A stretch of 64,000 bases of DNA from Archegozetes longisetosus (GCA_018873245.2 JAEMBT020000005.1:5814001-5878000); one strand, 5' to 3'. Counted from the first letter of the stretch, positions 26,084-39,684 are shown. Made by a program: numbers and translations. The notes: generated by a model not told the origin, from the sequence alone.

Positions 26084-27284
26084 ATCAAAGATGTTTTTTG
26101 TGACTTTTTGTTTTATTAATTATTATTTTTCCAATAATTAGTATTAGTATAGAAAGAAGTCAGATTATAAATTAAGGATAACTAAAAGTTTGCCTTTAAA
26201 AACTTGCAGAATTCAACAAAATCCAATTTATAGTTACTTGAAATAATAGATTTCTTAGACTATTATTTTGATATTCGTTTGCTTATATAACTTTAACCAT
26301 GGCTCTGATAAATTTAATCACGACTTCATATTTTAAGTCAAACTACGTTCAAGTTATAACTTTGAATCAAAAATATTTATATTAGTAATAACGAGTGTGT
26401 TAATAGATCGCAAACTAAATTCATGATATGAATAACTAATATTTAACAGGATTGGATGAATGGAAAAAATGTTATCATCATAGAAATCATAATTTGATCT
26501 AAATGAACATGTTAAATGTTTTATAAATAAAATACATGACATACTGTATAGTGATATATATAGTAATTTTAAACTTATACATCTTGTGTTATGTATCACA
26601 ATCAGTAGATGTCTCTAAATACTCAGTACTTACCTCGTAGTCAAACTCAAGTCTTTCAGCCTTTAAAATAGTTGAACCTATCTTTATAAAACTGATATTA
26701 AAATCAATTTTAATTTGATAAATTCATGCCTCATGATTAAAGAAAGTTGATGAGAGTGATTCAAATTGAAATTATATATGATTATACATGCATTAGGTTA
26801 TGCTAAATCAAAATGACCCTTACGATAACTTAGATTAATTTTGATGATCAACTTTCGTCCATCAGATTTTGAATCTTAAACTGCATAAAGTAAAAATACG
26901 GAAAGTAAAAACTTTGAAAATCTGATATGTGTTATTGTTTTACAGGCAATTAGGTAAGTAATTTAGCGAAACATAAAGGATATATTAATTCTAGTGTTTG
27001 TTATCATAAGTCAGTTGGTTGACCGGAAAGCAAATATTTTTGAAGAAAAAAGAAGCAGAGGAATAAAAATTTTCAGTGGTTTTAGGAGAATATAGTAAAA
27101 ATTTGTTAGCGAAGTATGAAATGTAAGAAGGAAGGTATTTGCATTGTGTATGAAAGAAGTGAAGATGCTTTTAAAATTGGCCCTCTGTTTAACCAGGTTT
27201 GCTTATTTTGCTGTTAGTTGAGTGCCGTGAGAGTTTGGTCACCTGATTAAACTTTAGGGTTTTACTCCATGCTCATCCACGTTT

Positions 27285-27515
27285 TCTGAAGGCACATCTA
27301 CATTTGTGAAGGCATATCCACATTTGTGAAGGTATAGTATATCGACATTTATAAAAGCAGATTCACATTTCTGGAAGCACATCCATAGGCAGCACCATTT
27401 CTGAAAGTACATCCAGAATCAGAAGGTACATCTATATTTCTAAAGGTGGTAGGTCTACACTTGTAAAGGTAGATCCACATTTCTGAAATCATATCCACAT
27501 TTCCCAAAGCACATC
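27285..27515. repeat. degenerate ~20-bp tandem repeat
   Basis: Around ten diverged copies of a unit resembling acatttctgaaagcacatcc, with variable spacing. It is an old minisatellite; no coding frame survives it. Confidence 0.75.
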
Positions 27516-29951
27516 CTCACCCACTTAACAAAAACACCATCACATCTTGCCTATCGCAGACACGTCGAATTTGCCACTTGACTGAATATGAAACGTTTCT
27601 ATGAGGGATGCTTGAAAATAGTACTCAATATCTGTGTTTGGTCTGAGTTGTTGTTTTCTCAAAAATTTGAGATTGTCTGTAAATTTACTCTATAAACGAA
27701 AACAATGATCTAATGATTTTCTCTTTAAAGGATCAATTCTCTAGTTTACTCTTCAGCTATGATAGACTAGTGTTAATTCTGTTTTATTTATCTTTTTGGT
27801 ATTGATCACAAATTCAACTATAATCAGAAGTGTTGAAGTGAAAATTCAATAATTTTTTAATATAGAAAAAGCAATTTTATAGACAGTTAATAAAGATATT
27901 AAAGTTAGTAAAGATATTAACGCAACTACTGGAAACATGTATTTCCATAGAATAAACTTTACAATAGCTTTGAACAGGTATTGATTTTAAGCTATTATAA
28001 AAGACTAGAGATTCAACTTGAGACTTAACCATTGTTATAAACGAAAGAGATTTATGTTATTGATAATTGATAAGTTTACTTGTAATCAAATAGAATTCTA
28101 AAAAATTAGTGATTAATCCTATGCATTCTTATTGAAGTGGATTTCAAGAGTACTTCTCTCTTCAAATGTAATCACTAAAACTTGACTTAAGCCAGTTTTT
28201 CACTATTCGGATTCTTTTATCCTACTTAGTCAATCACTAAGGCGTTCAGCACTTCCATTCTTCATCAATGTTCGGCACATCTTCACCAAAGTTCGGCACA
28301 TCCTTTGAATATCTTCAAAATTAAACTTTAACAATTCGGAGAATATCACCGTTTAATTGTTTATCTCTGACTAACTGAGTCAATGGATTTACTATCAGGT
28401 TGACTTAACTTATTGGAAGAAATTGATCGGCAAACTTTTCAATTGATGATTAAGTTGTTGAGAAGTTGGTTTTAGTTGACCGTATTGTTGCAAATGAGGC
28501 TCACAAATAGTACTTTGAAAGTTTAAGCTTAGGTCAGACTAGTCTTTATGAGTGTTAGCCAAATTCAAATATATGCGTGATTTGCAACAATACGGTGGGG
28601 ATAGAAAACTAAAACCTCAAAGTCGTTTCATCAACTGAGTTGGTTTCAAATAGTTTGAAAAGAGAAATCTGAATCTATAAGATTGAATTAAACTAATTTG
28701 TTATGGAACTGACAATTTACCTTAAAAGCCACTATTTTAGATTAACACAAATACAAAATCGGCTTAAGTAATCAAACAAAGTAATCAAATTTAGGTGTCA
28801 AACAGATTGTGTTGAATTTTCAAACATTTAAAAAGAAACGATTGTTTGTGTTACTTAAACAATAATTGGGGAATAATCTGGGAAAAGGTAGATCTAAATA
28901 ATTTGATTGGAGGCATTAGATGTGATGAGTGAAATGTCTGAAATGGTGTGATATTAGCTGTTGAGGGGTGAATGTTCCATCTGTTCCAGCTCAGACATAT
29001 CGATAAGGGGTCTGTTCTAACCGGTAAGTACGAAAATGTTTTATCGTTTAACATCAAATTTATTTGTTTGCCTAAAAATCTAGAAAATCTAGCTTCTAAT
29101 TTACTACATTACACAATTGGCGATAAGATCTGGTATTAAACCTCTATTAACTCCTTTTCAGTTGTGATATTTTGCTGAGAGGCTTAAGACTATAGTCTTA
29201 ACTAAAAGAAAGTCCATAAAACATAAAGTCCGTAAAACATAAAGTCCGTAAAACGGCTAGAAATCGACTTTTAGTAATTTATAGTTTTAAAAAATATATT
29301 TTCAATGCGAAATAAAATAATTGTGATAGAGAAGGCCAAAGTGATGTTTTTAGTCAAGCTGCTTATCTAGTGGTTCACACCTCTGATGAGACGTGCCATC
29401 GCAATGATTTTGGTACTTAGAAAGCTGTTTCTGCTTTGCTGTGATAGCTGTAACTAGTATTGAAGGATTTTCTTTTCGAATGTAGTTCGAGTAAAGCTTA
29501 AAGTTTGGTCTGAAGCTGAAGTTTGGTCTGAAGCCGAGTTTTCAATTGCAGTTTATCCCCGGCTGAGCATCAAAAACAGACACTGTTTTTAAGCCTATAT
29601 GAAACATTGCTTTTTAGTCACTAACATTATTTTTTCTTTCATTTTCAGTTCGTATTGTTTCTAATGTTTGTTTGCAGTCCATATGGAACAAAACAGGTGA
29701 CTCTTCAGTATTCAAACCCAATCGAAAGACTGGCTGAAACAAAACATTAGAGAGAGTACAGAGAGATAAGGTAGAGAGAAATAGAGTATAGACTGGAATA
29801 CTGTATGGCGTTTGACGCGTCAAAGTATTATGTTTCTACATATTATCATTGTTTTATGACAATAATATTAATTGAGCGTTGCTTTTGCGATTCAGGTCAT
29901 ATTTGGCGTATTCGTTTTGCAGTTGTCACCGATGCAAACATAGGAATACTG

Positions 29952-30052
29952 TAGAAGTACAGGAGAAGTACAGAAGAAGTACAGCAAAACTACAGCAAAA
30001 ATTACAGCAGAAGTACAGCAAAAGTACAGTAAAAGTACAGCAAAAGTACAAC
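29952..30052. repeat. 12-bp minisatellite
   Basis: About eight 12-bp units close to gaagtacagcaa, some with small insertions. Because the unit is a multiple of three, it gives a spurious low-complexity Lys/Gln-rich open frame. Confidence 0.85.
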
Positions 30053-31404
30053 ATAGGCAGCGAGTAAACAAAACATTAAATGTAATGATGCGCTGCAATA
30101 ACAAAAGCAATGAGTGAGCAATACTATAGCCTATTGTCTATTCTGGTGTATATTCTGGTGTATATTCGCAATGAATAGAAAGATCGGAATAGTTTTGTTG
30201 ATTGAGTTTGGTGTATTAGGACTGTTTATTATACGTTTTTGAATTTGTAACCTTATTTTCGTGTGTATGCCACCAATAAGTTTACTTATCTAACTATATC
30301 TCAAGGGAAATCGTCAAATCATGTAAACTCGAGTCAAATTTAGCACAAGCTCATCCCAAAAACACCATATCCTATCCTTTCATCCTATCCTTTTCTCTTA
30401 GGACAGCCTAATGAATCTTTTGGTCATTCCAAACAAAAAGATACTCTCTCCAACATTTGCTGATCTTATTGCCAATGGGATTATGTAATAATTTTGGCAA
30501 ACGTTTTCCTACTATATATCCGTCCGTTCGATTCATCTATACACCCAATGTATACAAAATCTATACTGTTTTCTACTCTATACCTAAGTACGCGAACATT
30601 TTCCACCAAAAGCTTCACTTTTGCCAAAAGCCTTCTAACGTAATATCACGTCTAATTCAATAGAGATAAGCTACAGATAGATTAACTAACTTTTACGCAT
30701 AAAATTAATTGAATATTTGATGAGTTAGAGAAATAGGCGATTCTACCAAGCAATGCAAATTTGAATGATTCAACTGAAACTGCAGTCTGAACAAGTCTGA
30801 AAAATGGAATTTCTCGAGAAATGATAAGCAAGATCCTTGTTATGTTTTGTTATGTTTATTTTTGATTTCATTTCTGTAATCAGAAATTTACTCAAATTGA
30901 TAACTCATTCTGGGTATCTGAACAGGATTTGAGGCAATTATAAACAAATAGAAAAATTAAAGGTAAATAACCCAGTGAAGAAAATTGACATGATTGAACT
31001 ATTAAGCGATGAGCAGAATAAATGCTGATGTAGGCATTTGTCATTTAGTTTTTTATGCAGATCAGCTGGAGTAGAGTTAATCCTGGTATTGTATATCCAG
31101 GAGCTATATCCCACGGTTAGAGATGACAACGGCTAGAGTTAGGCATCCCTGCAACATCTGAGTTTTGCTAATCCATTATGATTTCAAAAATCAAGTTAGT
31201 GAGTCACAATCGTTTCGATTCTCTAGTCAGACAGTTACCGTTCACAGCCAACTGATCAGAAAATAATGTGGAAAGTGTCATTAAATATTATGGTCTGTGT
31301 TTGCGATGGCGTTTGCTGGCGAATAGCAAATATGAAGCAGCCTTTGAAAGCAGAGCAGCTGTTAGTTTTAAAAGTGAAGAATTTTGGGCTTTTATTATGA
31401 GTGT

Positions 31405-31484
31405 TAAGTTAGAGCTGTGCTAAGTTAGAGCTGTGCTAAGTTAGAGCTGTGCTAAGTTGAAGCTGTACTAAGTTAGAGCTGTCC
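31405..31484. repeat. 16-bp minisatellite, 5 copies
   Basis: Five contiguous units of taagttagagctgtgc; the first three are identical and the last two differ by one to three bases. Confidence 0.92.
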
Positions 31485-32109
31485 TTTTTATTATGGAACT
31501 ATACATATAGTCCGTAAGGTAAACACTAGGATCCCTCAACTATTACCACCATAACAAATAGATTTCTTCGTCACCTGGCATTCACTCATTTCATAGAGAA
31601 TACGATGATATAAAGACTGTCTCCAATCCTATGCACCACCACTTTCTTAATCTTAAAAACAAATTTGACCAAAAATTTAGTCAATTCGGTTACTGGATAT
31701 CAATTCAATTTTTATTACTAGACCAGTATTTACTGTTAGAAAAAATACTTTCAAAACGATTTTCTATTAAATGATAAGAAAATTTCAAATGGATTTTAAT
31801 GTAATGCAATCAGTTATGGGTTTTGTTATTAAATTCAATGCATAAGTCTTGAGATGACTGAAGCAGTCTTCTGCATACTGGATAACAGATTTGATCGTTT
31901 GTGCAAATAACAGAATAACAGTCGAGCTAAATCTTGCGCACCAAATAAATCCCTGCATTCCATATATTCAATCACTTTCGAAGAAACACTATGTCTTACT
32001 TTTTTTCTTCTTTCTTTCGTTTCTTTCCTAAATTGATTGATTAGCGCAAAAAACGCCGAAACTTATTAATCCTTTCAAATTCTGTCACTAACTGTTAGAC
32101 TTTCTCTTT

Positions 32110-32110
<1 letters not shown>

Positions 32111-32160
<50 letters not shown>
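32111..32160. repeat. (CT)25 microsatellite
   Basis: Uninterrupted CT dinucleotide run of 50 bp. Confidence 0.97.
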
Positions 32161-32164
<4 letters not shown>

Positions 32165-33288
32165 TTCTATTAGTTGAGAATTATCTCTAAAATAGTTTTT
32201 ACTCAGCTCTATAACGATTGACGTTTTTTCAACCATTTGCTAACTCGTTAGTAAACACTTCTCTAATGATCTCAATATTAAGGAGGAAAACTCGATATTA
32301 GAGTTCTATTGGATTAAACTGGTTTTGTTTAAAATCTGTTAACTTTTATTGAACTTTCGATAAGAACCTGAAAACCCCATTGAATCATTCATATGAGTGA
32401 TGGTAATTATGCAATCGTAATTTCAATTTTTCTCACAAATTTCAATCAGCTTGGCTGAACTTTTGCACCATTAAATATTTAATCAAGTTTATAAAATCAC
32501 ACACATTCACAGTTGACGCAGATTATAGCGGAATGTTTAATTACATTGGAACAGAGTGAAAATATATACATGTTTGATGTAGTATGGCACAATTTGTACA
32601 TTTTTGGTGCCCAAGATTCCTCACCTTACTTTTTACACAAAAGTTTTTATCTTCAACCATGCTGAAAACACCCAAACATGGTTGCCAAATATGATTGAAA
32701 TGCATTTTTATTACAATTATTCTCTTAATTCATTTAAAAAGTGAGTAAACTGAGTTTTAGAAGTGAAAAGAAATGAATAATATTTACATGATTAGGTTGG
32801 AAAAAAGTGTAGCAATAAATCATGAAGATAAGAAACTATTTTTCTCCGTACTATTTTTATCTTTATTTAAGATTATCTGTAAAAAAGTTGTTAACCTTTA
32901 AGCTAAACTACATAGGGCTTGTTTTTTAATCAATATTGATTTTGATAGATTTATACAGTTCAAGAACAATAGATATAATACTTTGTAAGTTATTATATTA
33001 TTTATTATACTTCTATTAATGCTAATAATATGACAGTAACTTAAACATGAAGTTTTTTATATAAGATAAAATATGTACTCAAATATTAGTTCAGATGATG
33101 AAGATATAAAAGATACAGAAGTGAGACTTTAAAATAAATAGACAAATAAATGGGACTTAAGCTTGAAAACGATTAGTTTTTAAGAAACAATTATATGGAA
33201 TACTAGAATATATTAACTGAATATATGTTTTCTAGCTAAATAATTCGTTTAGTCTGAAGATATTCTTAGGAAAGTACACAGATTTTTA

Positions 33289-33510
33289 TTATGTTGATAT
33301 TTTACCACGACTTATCCTGTTATGATTTATCAAGTTATTTACACACATCAAACCACTTACTAACCAAGAATAGTCTTCTATAGTCTTTACAGCAATACAT
33401 TCTTTACCTAAAGGATAATAGAATTGCATATAATGTTGAGCAAATTTCCAAACATCCAATATAAACTTCACTCTTATACCACTTCCACCAACAGACAAGT
33501 GTTGATAATT
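33289..33510 (-). CDS. unidentified exon-like open frame
   Basis: A minus-strand frame open from about 33510 to 33289 has unusually protein-like composition (FAQHYMQFYYPLGKECIAVK, then TIEDYSWL) and runs into a consensus donor GTAAGT near 33365. There is no convincing start codon, and the acceptor candidates are weak. I recognise no family. It could be an internal exon of an unknown gene, a transposon remnant, or chance. No partner exons were found on either side. Confidence 0.22.
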   Translation of the reverse strand, partial: NYQHLSVGGSGIRVKFILDVWKFAQHYMQFYYPLGKECIAVKTIEDYSWLVSGLMCVNNLINHNRISRGKIST

Positions 33511-34772
33511 TGGAGCAATTTATGTTTATAAGATAACAAAAGAAGAAATAGTGATATGATATTTAAGAAATGGAATATAAAAGGTGGTAATGAAAGGTTT
33601 CCTGAGAGATTTTTTGCTTAGATGGTTGAGGGGCACGGTTTCCGCCTGTTGAATGGGATAAAATGTAATACATTATAGATTAAATACATCATAGATTCAA
33701 TACAGCATAGGTTGAATACACTATAGATTATAAAGTTCAAGGGGCAAATATGGTTGGAAACCACAGAATCAAACGATGTAAGAGATGGTATATAGTATCC
33801 TATATTACAATACCTATGCCTCTGCCTTGTGTCGGGCGTTTAGGAATTTTAAACAGATTAAAAATATTATACTATTCTATTATTAAACTATTATTATTAG
33901 TGTAACGCTTAAATATTCACCCATTTTTGACAAAGTAAATGTTGTCGTCTTAAGGAACGGAAGTCAAGAAGCGGGGTGTGTTTGTGTTGGTGATTAAAAG
34001 GTTTTATAGCCAATTTTCATATAATACAGTCGTGTGCCTGCAATCTTAAAATTCAAAATAACTTCTATGTTCATATTGAAACTAACTTTCATAGTAATCC
34101 TTATAGTAGTCTTATAATTGAAACTAACGTTTTATAATAACCTCTATTAAGAGGGACACGCTTTGAAACTTATATAACTTATAAAAAAAACTAATCCAGA
34201 GTTCCGGGAGTCAAATCAAATGATTTCATTTTGATCTATGTGCATTTTAGCTTACCTGACAATTCAACAAGTCGTGTGTCATATCAATTATGAGTTTAAC
34301 TTTTCTATTAGTAATGTTGACTTTTTTGCTGAAGCAGTTTTTTAGACTCGCATTTGGAATATAAACTTATCGTACAGTTTATTTAGGTGTACATTATTTG
34401 ATATAACAAATTTATATTAAATAACAATTATATTATTTAAGATTTTGTTAGTATATTACAAAAGAATAGTAGAATAGATAGGATGGGTCGGAAAGTTGAA
34501 TGAAATAATTAGATTAGTTAGCACGATAATTTGCAGAGCAATGACTTACACAGAGAAACATTATATGGAAGGCATTCATATTGATGGAGCTATAGGTGGT
34601 GTTTTATCCCTAACCTTCATCAGCTCAATTCATCAATATTGGAGAGAAGAGAAGCTTTTACAGTATGAAAAGTTTGTGTTATATAGAATCTTATGGCTTC
34701 ATCCAACATCCTCGCCTTCATTTCTTGTGTCAACACGAGTGTGCAGGAGAGCTGGAGTAGAGTTGAATTGAG

Positions 34773-34891
34773 TAGAGCTATAGTTTGATGGTTTGGTTAA
34801 GCTATAGCATGATGGCATAGTAAAGCTATAGCATGATGGTGTGCTAAAGCTATAGCATGATGCTGTAGAAAGCTATAGTTTGATGCTGTAC
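34773..34891. repeat. 24-bp minisatellite, 5 copies
   Basis: Five units of about 24 bp built on taaagctatagcatgatg; the last is one base shorter. Confidence 0.9.
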
Positions 34892-35553
34892 TAAACGGAA
34901 GTAGTGAAGCGTGCATTTGCTACGAAATTTCATCCGACTCTCGGTTTGTCAACTAACAGATAGTATTGAATGATAGTATTGAATATATGTTCTATTACTT
35001 ATATCCTACACTAAAGCATACATTACACTGAAAACTATACACTATTCTCTACTATGCCATACATTACATACTATACCCATACAACTGAAATGCACTCTAC
35101 TAGTTAGGACACTTCTATCTATCTCTCATTCTCTTTGTCCACAATATTTCTGTGAAAGATAAATCAAACGTCTTTCCGTTGGTGTGAAAATCGATTTTAG
35201 TTGTATCCTATTTGGACGCATTAACTTATTTCTGGTTGAGCGACTACACCATCTTTTAGTTGTTGTACCTAACAAGTTGTTGAAATTTTACGAATCTTAT
35301 TAATCACTATAAGCCTTGTCTGATTTGAATTGTAGAGAAAAACTAGCATTAATTCGTTAGAATAAATTGGTGTATAAACAAAGCTGTATTAGGCGCCAAA
35401 TAAATAATTTTATTATGGAGAGTCAATTTATATTATGAGGTCAGATAGAGTTGCTTTAGAAAATCATTCTTCAATATTATATATTGAAGGAAAGCGCAGG
35501 AAGGCAACGCTATATTCGCCTTTTCTAACTGTATATTCCATTCAGATCTTTTC

Positions 35554-35665
35554 CAGAATATCTTTTCTACTCAGACCTGATCTGTATTAGCAGAATGTCT
35601 TTTGTAGAGAGATGTGATCTGTATTAGAAGAATATCTATTGTAGAAAGAATGCGTTGTGTATTAG
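35554..35665. repeat. 37-bp tandem repeat, 3 copies
   Basis: Three contiguous 37-bp units starting cagaatatcttttctac and ending near gatctgtattag, with increasing divergence left to right. A short run of three CCTAA units follows at 35699-35713. Confidence 0.85.
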
Positions 35666-35845
35666 GAGAGAGACCAACAGAACTGAGAGCTAACATCTCC
35701 TAACCTAACCTAACTTAGAGATCTCCCCAAACTAGCAAGGTTACACTTTGAAAAGGATGGATTAATACCGTTAATACTGGATTTGTTGGTATTGTAGACA
35801 AGTTTTGTATCTTGTCACCAAAAGCAGTTGCAATGAAAGCTATTA

Positions 35846-35867
35846 TTATGATAGTATACTATCATAA
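35846..35867. repeat. 22-bp perfect palindrome
   Basis: The 11-bp arms ttatgatagta / tactatcataa abut with no spacer, so the whole 22 bp equals its own reverse complement. It could extrude as a cruciform or bind a dimeric protein; function unknown. Confidence 0.85.
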
Positions 35868-37020
35868 ATGATGTTGCGTTTTCTTCAATCTATTATCCAA
35901 CAAAACCAACTAAAGAAGGAAGTATTCATCAAAACGACATTCATTATACATCACATTATATGCCTCTATTTGTACAGTGAACACTGAGAATATATTTCCA
36001 TAAACATCACTTTCGATCATGAACATTTCTAATTTATACATTCAGATCAATCGATTTTTCTAAACCAAAATACTTACTGAAAAATATAAATAAATTGAAG
36101 AATAGATTGAATATAAATATGACGAATAAATAGAAGATATAAATCATATAAAACCAAGTGAAATAGTTGAGGCCTTGTCAACAATAGTGAGAATAAACTG
36201 TAGCTTGAATAATAGTTTATAAGATGAGATGGAAGAGATGGAGTTTTAATAGATTTTGGTTTTGATAGAAGCATAAAAGTTAGGTATTTCTTATACAACC
36301 GTTTTGTTGTATGACAACACACATCCAACTTTTGTTATAATAGAGTTTTCTTTGTTATCCGTATCCAACTTCTGTCATAATAAACTTTTCTTTCTTATCC
36401 ATATCCACGTCAAATCTTTCAGACCAACAGGATTAAACTTTAAATATTCTGACACAAACTTTACATATTGCTGGCTAGAAAAAACTTCACCGTAAGCTTT
36501 AAAGATATGGCACGAAGATTAGCAGCAGCTACTGGTATCATTATTAAAAACTAACAGCAGACAAATCAATGAGAAATGTACGGCAAAGTGGATCAGAAGT
36601 GAGAACAAGTCAAAGAGAGAGAAAGAGAGAACAGAAGGGATAGATAGAGGAGTTGGAGAGTGAATTGGAGAGAGAAGAGATAGAGAGAGATTCGGTTGTA
36701 CATGGAGTGGAAGAGAGAATGGTATGAAAATGGAAAGAAGGTGGTGTGGCTTTTATATGGTTAGTAGTATGTCGGGAAAATATTTACCTGTTTACCTAGA
36801 GATATAATTCGATGATCTATAAATATAGTGTTCGAGCAAATTTGCTCAGTCTATATAATATAAGCTAATGTTGACCTTCTCCTGTTTGCATTCCGTCTGT
36901 TTGAATTCAAATGATCAAATCCAAGACAAAACCAGAGCAAAATTCACCAAAACTGATTCATCCTTTTATATTGGTCTGAGTGCGTGCGCTTAGTTTTTTG
37001 CTTTGCTTTTTGCCTTAGTT

Positions 37021-37056
37021 CTTGTCTCACTTCTTGTCTCACTTCTTGTCTCACTT
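37021..37056. repeat. 12-bp minisatellite, 3 copies
   Basis: Three identical units of cttgtctcactt. On the minus strand they produce an EVRQ-type tetrapeptide repeat in a spurious open frame. Confidence 0.9.
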
Positions 37057-38868
37057 CTCGCTGATGGGTCTGAAAAGAAACAAATCCATATAAATGATAG
37101 GACAGGCGTTTCTGTATCCAATACAATCATAAAACGACACTGACCTTCGCCACTTCTTTGGTACTCTTCACCACTCTTTTTATTGACGTCCAATAATTTT
37201 TGCGGCACCTTTTGCGTCAATCAACCCCTAACTTGCATTATTAAGACATGTATGTCAGGCATGTCACAAGTTTTATGTCAGTTCAAATTCAGATTAGATT
37301 TAGGAAAAATAGTTTTTCAATTTTAGTTTCAATTTATTGTTTGTGTCTCAGCTCAAGCTTCAGCTCAAGTTTGAACCGAAGTTTGAGCTGAAGTGAAATT
37401 TGAGCTAAAATTTGATTGTTATGTTTACTCAAGGGTAGTGTTAATTATAAAACGCCTAATTAATGAGCTGTGGTAAGATATTATCAGTTGTTAACAAGTA
37501 AGAGGTTGTTGTGATGTTTGGTGTGTACTGCAAATCATTTAAAATGAGCCATTGGACCTCCCGTCGTGTTGGCTTTTGATGTCCCGCCGGCAACCGCGCT
37601 ATTAGAGGCTCATAGTTTGAGTCCAATTTGTCGCATTTAGTAGTGACTCGCGAAAAATGGCATTACTTCTATTACTAGCATTACTAACAGTACTGGTATT
37701 CTTTCTGTTTACACGAATAGACTTTACTTTCTACCATAGCAACCCACCCCTATTTCCTCTCATCCTTCCTTCCCATCAAACCACAACGTTGCAGATATTG
37801 ACTAATTTATAAAATATCTATTATTGTAATCAAAGCAAGCTAAAAATCTAATTTCACAATAAATTCATCTGCACGACAGGCAGGTTGACACGACAACAGC
37901 GTTTTACTTGTTGCCATCGCGGACCATTGAGTTGGCAACTGTAGGTATTATCAATTCAAGTAGAAAAGTCTACGAAATGAGCCATCTTTAGATGCAGGTG
38001 CAAGTCGTAAGAATACTAAGATAGAGACAATGTCATGTCATTCACTTATTTGAATGTGAATGTGACTGATTTGAAATACAAAGCAATAGTGAACCATAAT
38101 TTGTAAAATTTATCTGCTTAAGCATAGTAAAAGAAATAAATGAAATGCGAGTTCAAATTACGGCTAAAAGTAGTAGAAAAGAAGTAAAGAAGTAGAAAAA
38201 GCATAATATAAAAAGAGAATGACATAAAGTTTGTTGGCCTGATATGATTAAGAAGTGTAGAGAATATGATGTGATTGTAATGCAATTTGTTAAAGGTATT
38301 AACATGTAAAGGTTGACATGTGAAAGTTTCATTTTTATGATATGCGTTAACGTTCAATACACTACACAGTAATATATCAATATAGTTATAAACGAGACTC
38401 AACTCTTAGTCTATCATAACTACAATACAAGCTTAAATTGATTATAAACTCATATCTTTTCCAGAGTGTCACACAACTCAGTGGAAGACAGAGAGATGTC
38501 CAAAGTCTAAAAGAGATGATAATATAAAAGAGAAAAGGGAAAGGACGCCATTTGTTCGCGACAAGAAGAGATAAGAAATATATTCGGTATGTAGTGTTTT
38601 GTGCGGCAATAATCAGCGATGCTAAGCAGCAATAACTATAAGCGAATATTTGTCTGATCAGTTGTTTATCACCAGTTCTCAATTTAGCTGCATATACAAT
38701 AAGCGCACTCCGACTGCTTCTACAATAAGCGACAATGAACTGTGTGTACAATCAAACTGCAAACTTGATATAGTGTGCAACAGCTCTAAAGGTAATGCTC
38801 AATTTTGTTGCTTTATATGTTCTATATCTCATTCATTGTTTTCTTATATATGTTGTGTATTTCATTGT

Positions 38869-38913
38869 TGTGTACCTGATCATTGTGTACCTGATCATTG
38901 CGTACCTGATGAT
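38869..38913. repeat. 15-bp minisatellite, 3 copies
   Basis: Three units of tgtgtacctgatcat; the third has two substitutions. Confidence 0.92.
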
Positions 38914-39574
38914 TACTTATATAACATATAAATATTTCGTATATATAAATACATTGTATCTAGTTTATCAATAAATCTAAACGTTGAATATCGAGAATAG
39001 TGAATAAGTTAAATTAATATTTACTTATTAACAGTGTTTGACGTTTAATTAATGCGTAATGTTCATATTATTTATATATTGATTTAAATTGGCTCTATTA
39101 TTTTCGTTATCTTTCAGGGATTCACTCTCCTACGTCTCAATACCAAGTAAGACACTTTTCAATACCAACCTATACCTTTTGTTTTCAGTCCAAAATAAAA
39201 CATTTAACTTTCATCAATAGTTGGATCAAATTTTGCAAGATTTGATCTAAAAAATAATAATTTAGAAAATGAATAATTTTGGAGCAATATTAATATTAAA
39301 AAGAAGGGTGTAGGAGAAAAAGAAAAAAAGTAACGTTATTATTACAACACTATGATAGCAACGAGTGTAATCATAGTCGTACTAAATTATTAGTATTTAT
39401 GTGAGTTTTCCATTCTGTTTACTTTACAGCAGTGTGGATCGAGTCAATCAAATATCTATACTTTAACAGTTTATTGATTCAATTGAGGCTGTCATACATT
39501 TTAAAGATTATTAGTTAGTTTTAGATGTTATTAGCAATATTAATATTGCTCTATAAATGACAGAGTAATAGTAA

Positions 39575-39684
39575 ATTGCTATTAAACCGTAGCATATAAT
39601 GCAAAGACATTGGTATTGTTATTAAACTGATGCATATAATGTTAAGAGATTTGGCATTGTTATTAGACCGGTGGTGCAATGTTA
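39575..39684. repeat. ~40-bp tandem repeat, 2.7 copies
   Basis: Units of 40-41 bp beginning attgttattaaac and containing gcatataatg; the third copy is truncated. It lies about 0.7 kb upstream of the FoxA start codon. Confidence 0.85.

Larger units (their letters stand above)
23880..33288. other. gene-poor stretch upstream of glycogen phosphorylase
   Basis: The first few hundred bases hold the phosphorylase promoter and 5' UTR. Beyond that I find no exon I trust. The stretch holds an imperfect foldback at 25903-26083, a decayed roughly 21-bp repeat at 27285-27515, a 17-bp repeat near 29210-29256, a 12-bp array at 29952-30052, a 16-bp array at 31405-31484 and a CT microsatellite at 32111-32160. 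Confidence 0.55.

Noticed and set aside
29952-30052. CRISPR-like array
   Set aside because: Contiguous 12-bp units with no unique spacers in a eukaryotic genome; an ordinary minisatellite. The same holds for the other arrays.
37565-37632. tRNA gene (A-box-like ttggcttttgatg, B-box-like agtttgagtcc)
   Set aside because: No acceptor stem, no clean cloverleaf arms, and mismatches in both boxes.
38650-38931. 93-codon plus-strand frame with CVPDH repeats upstream of FoxA
   Set aside because: The repeat is the 15-bp minisatellite; the remainder has no start context or family signature. A 5' UTR exon with donor AAAG|GTAATG near 38791 is conceivable but unsupported.
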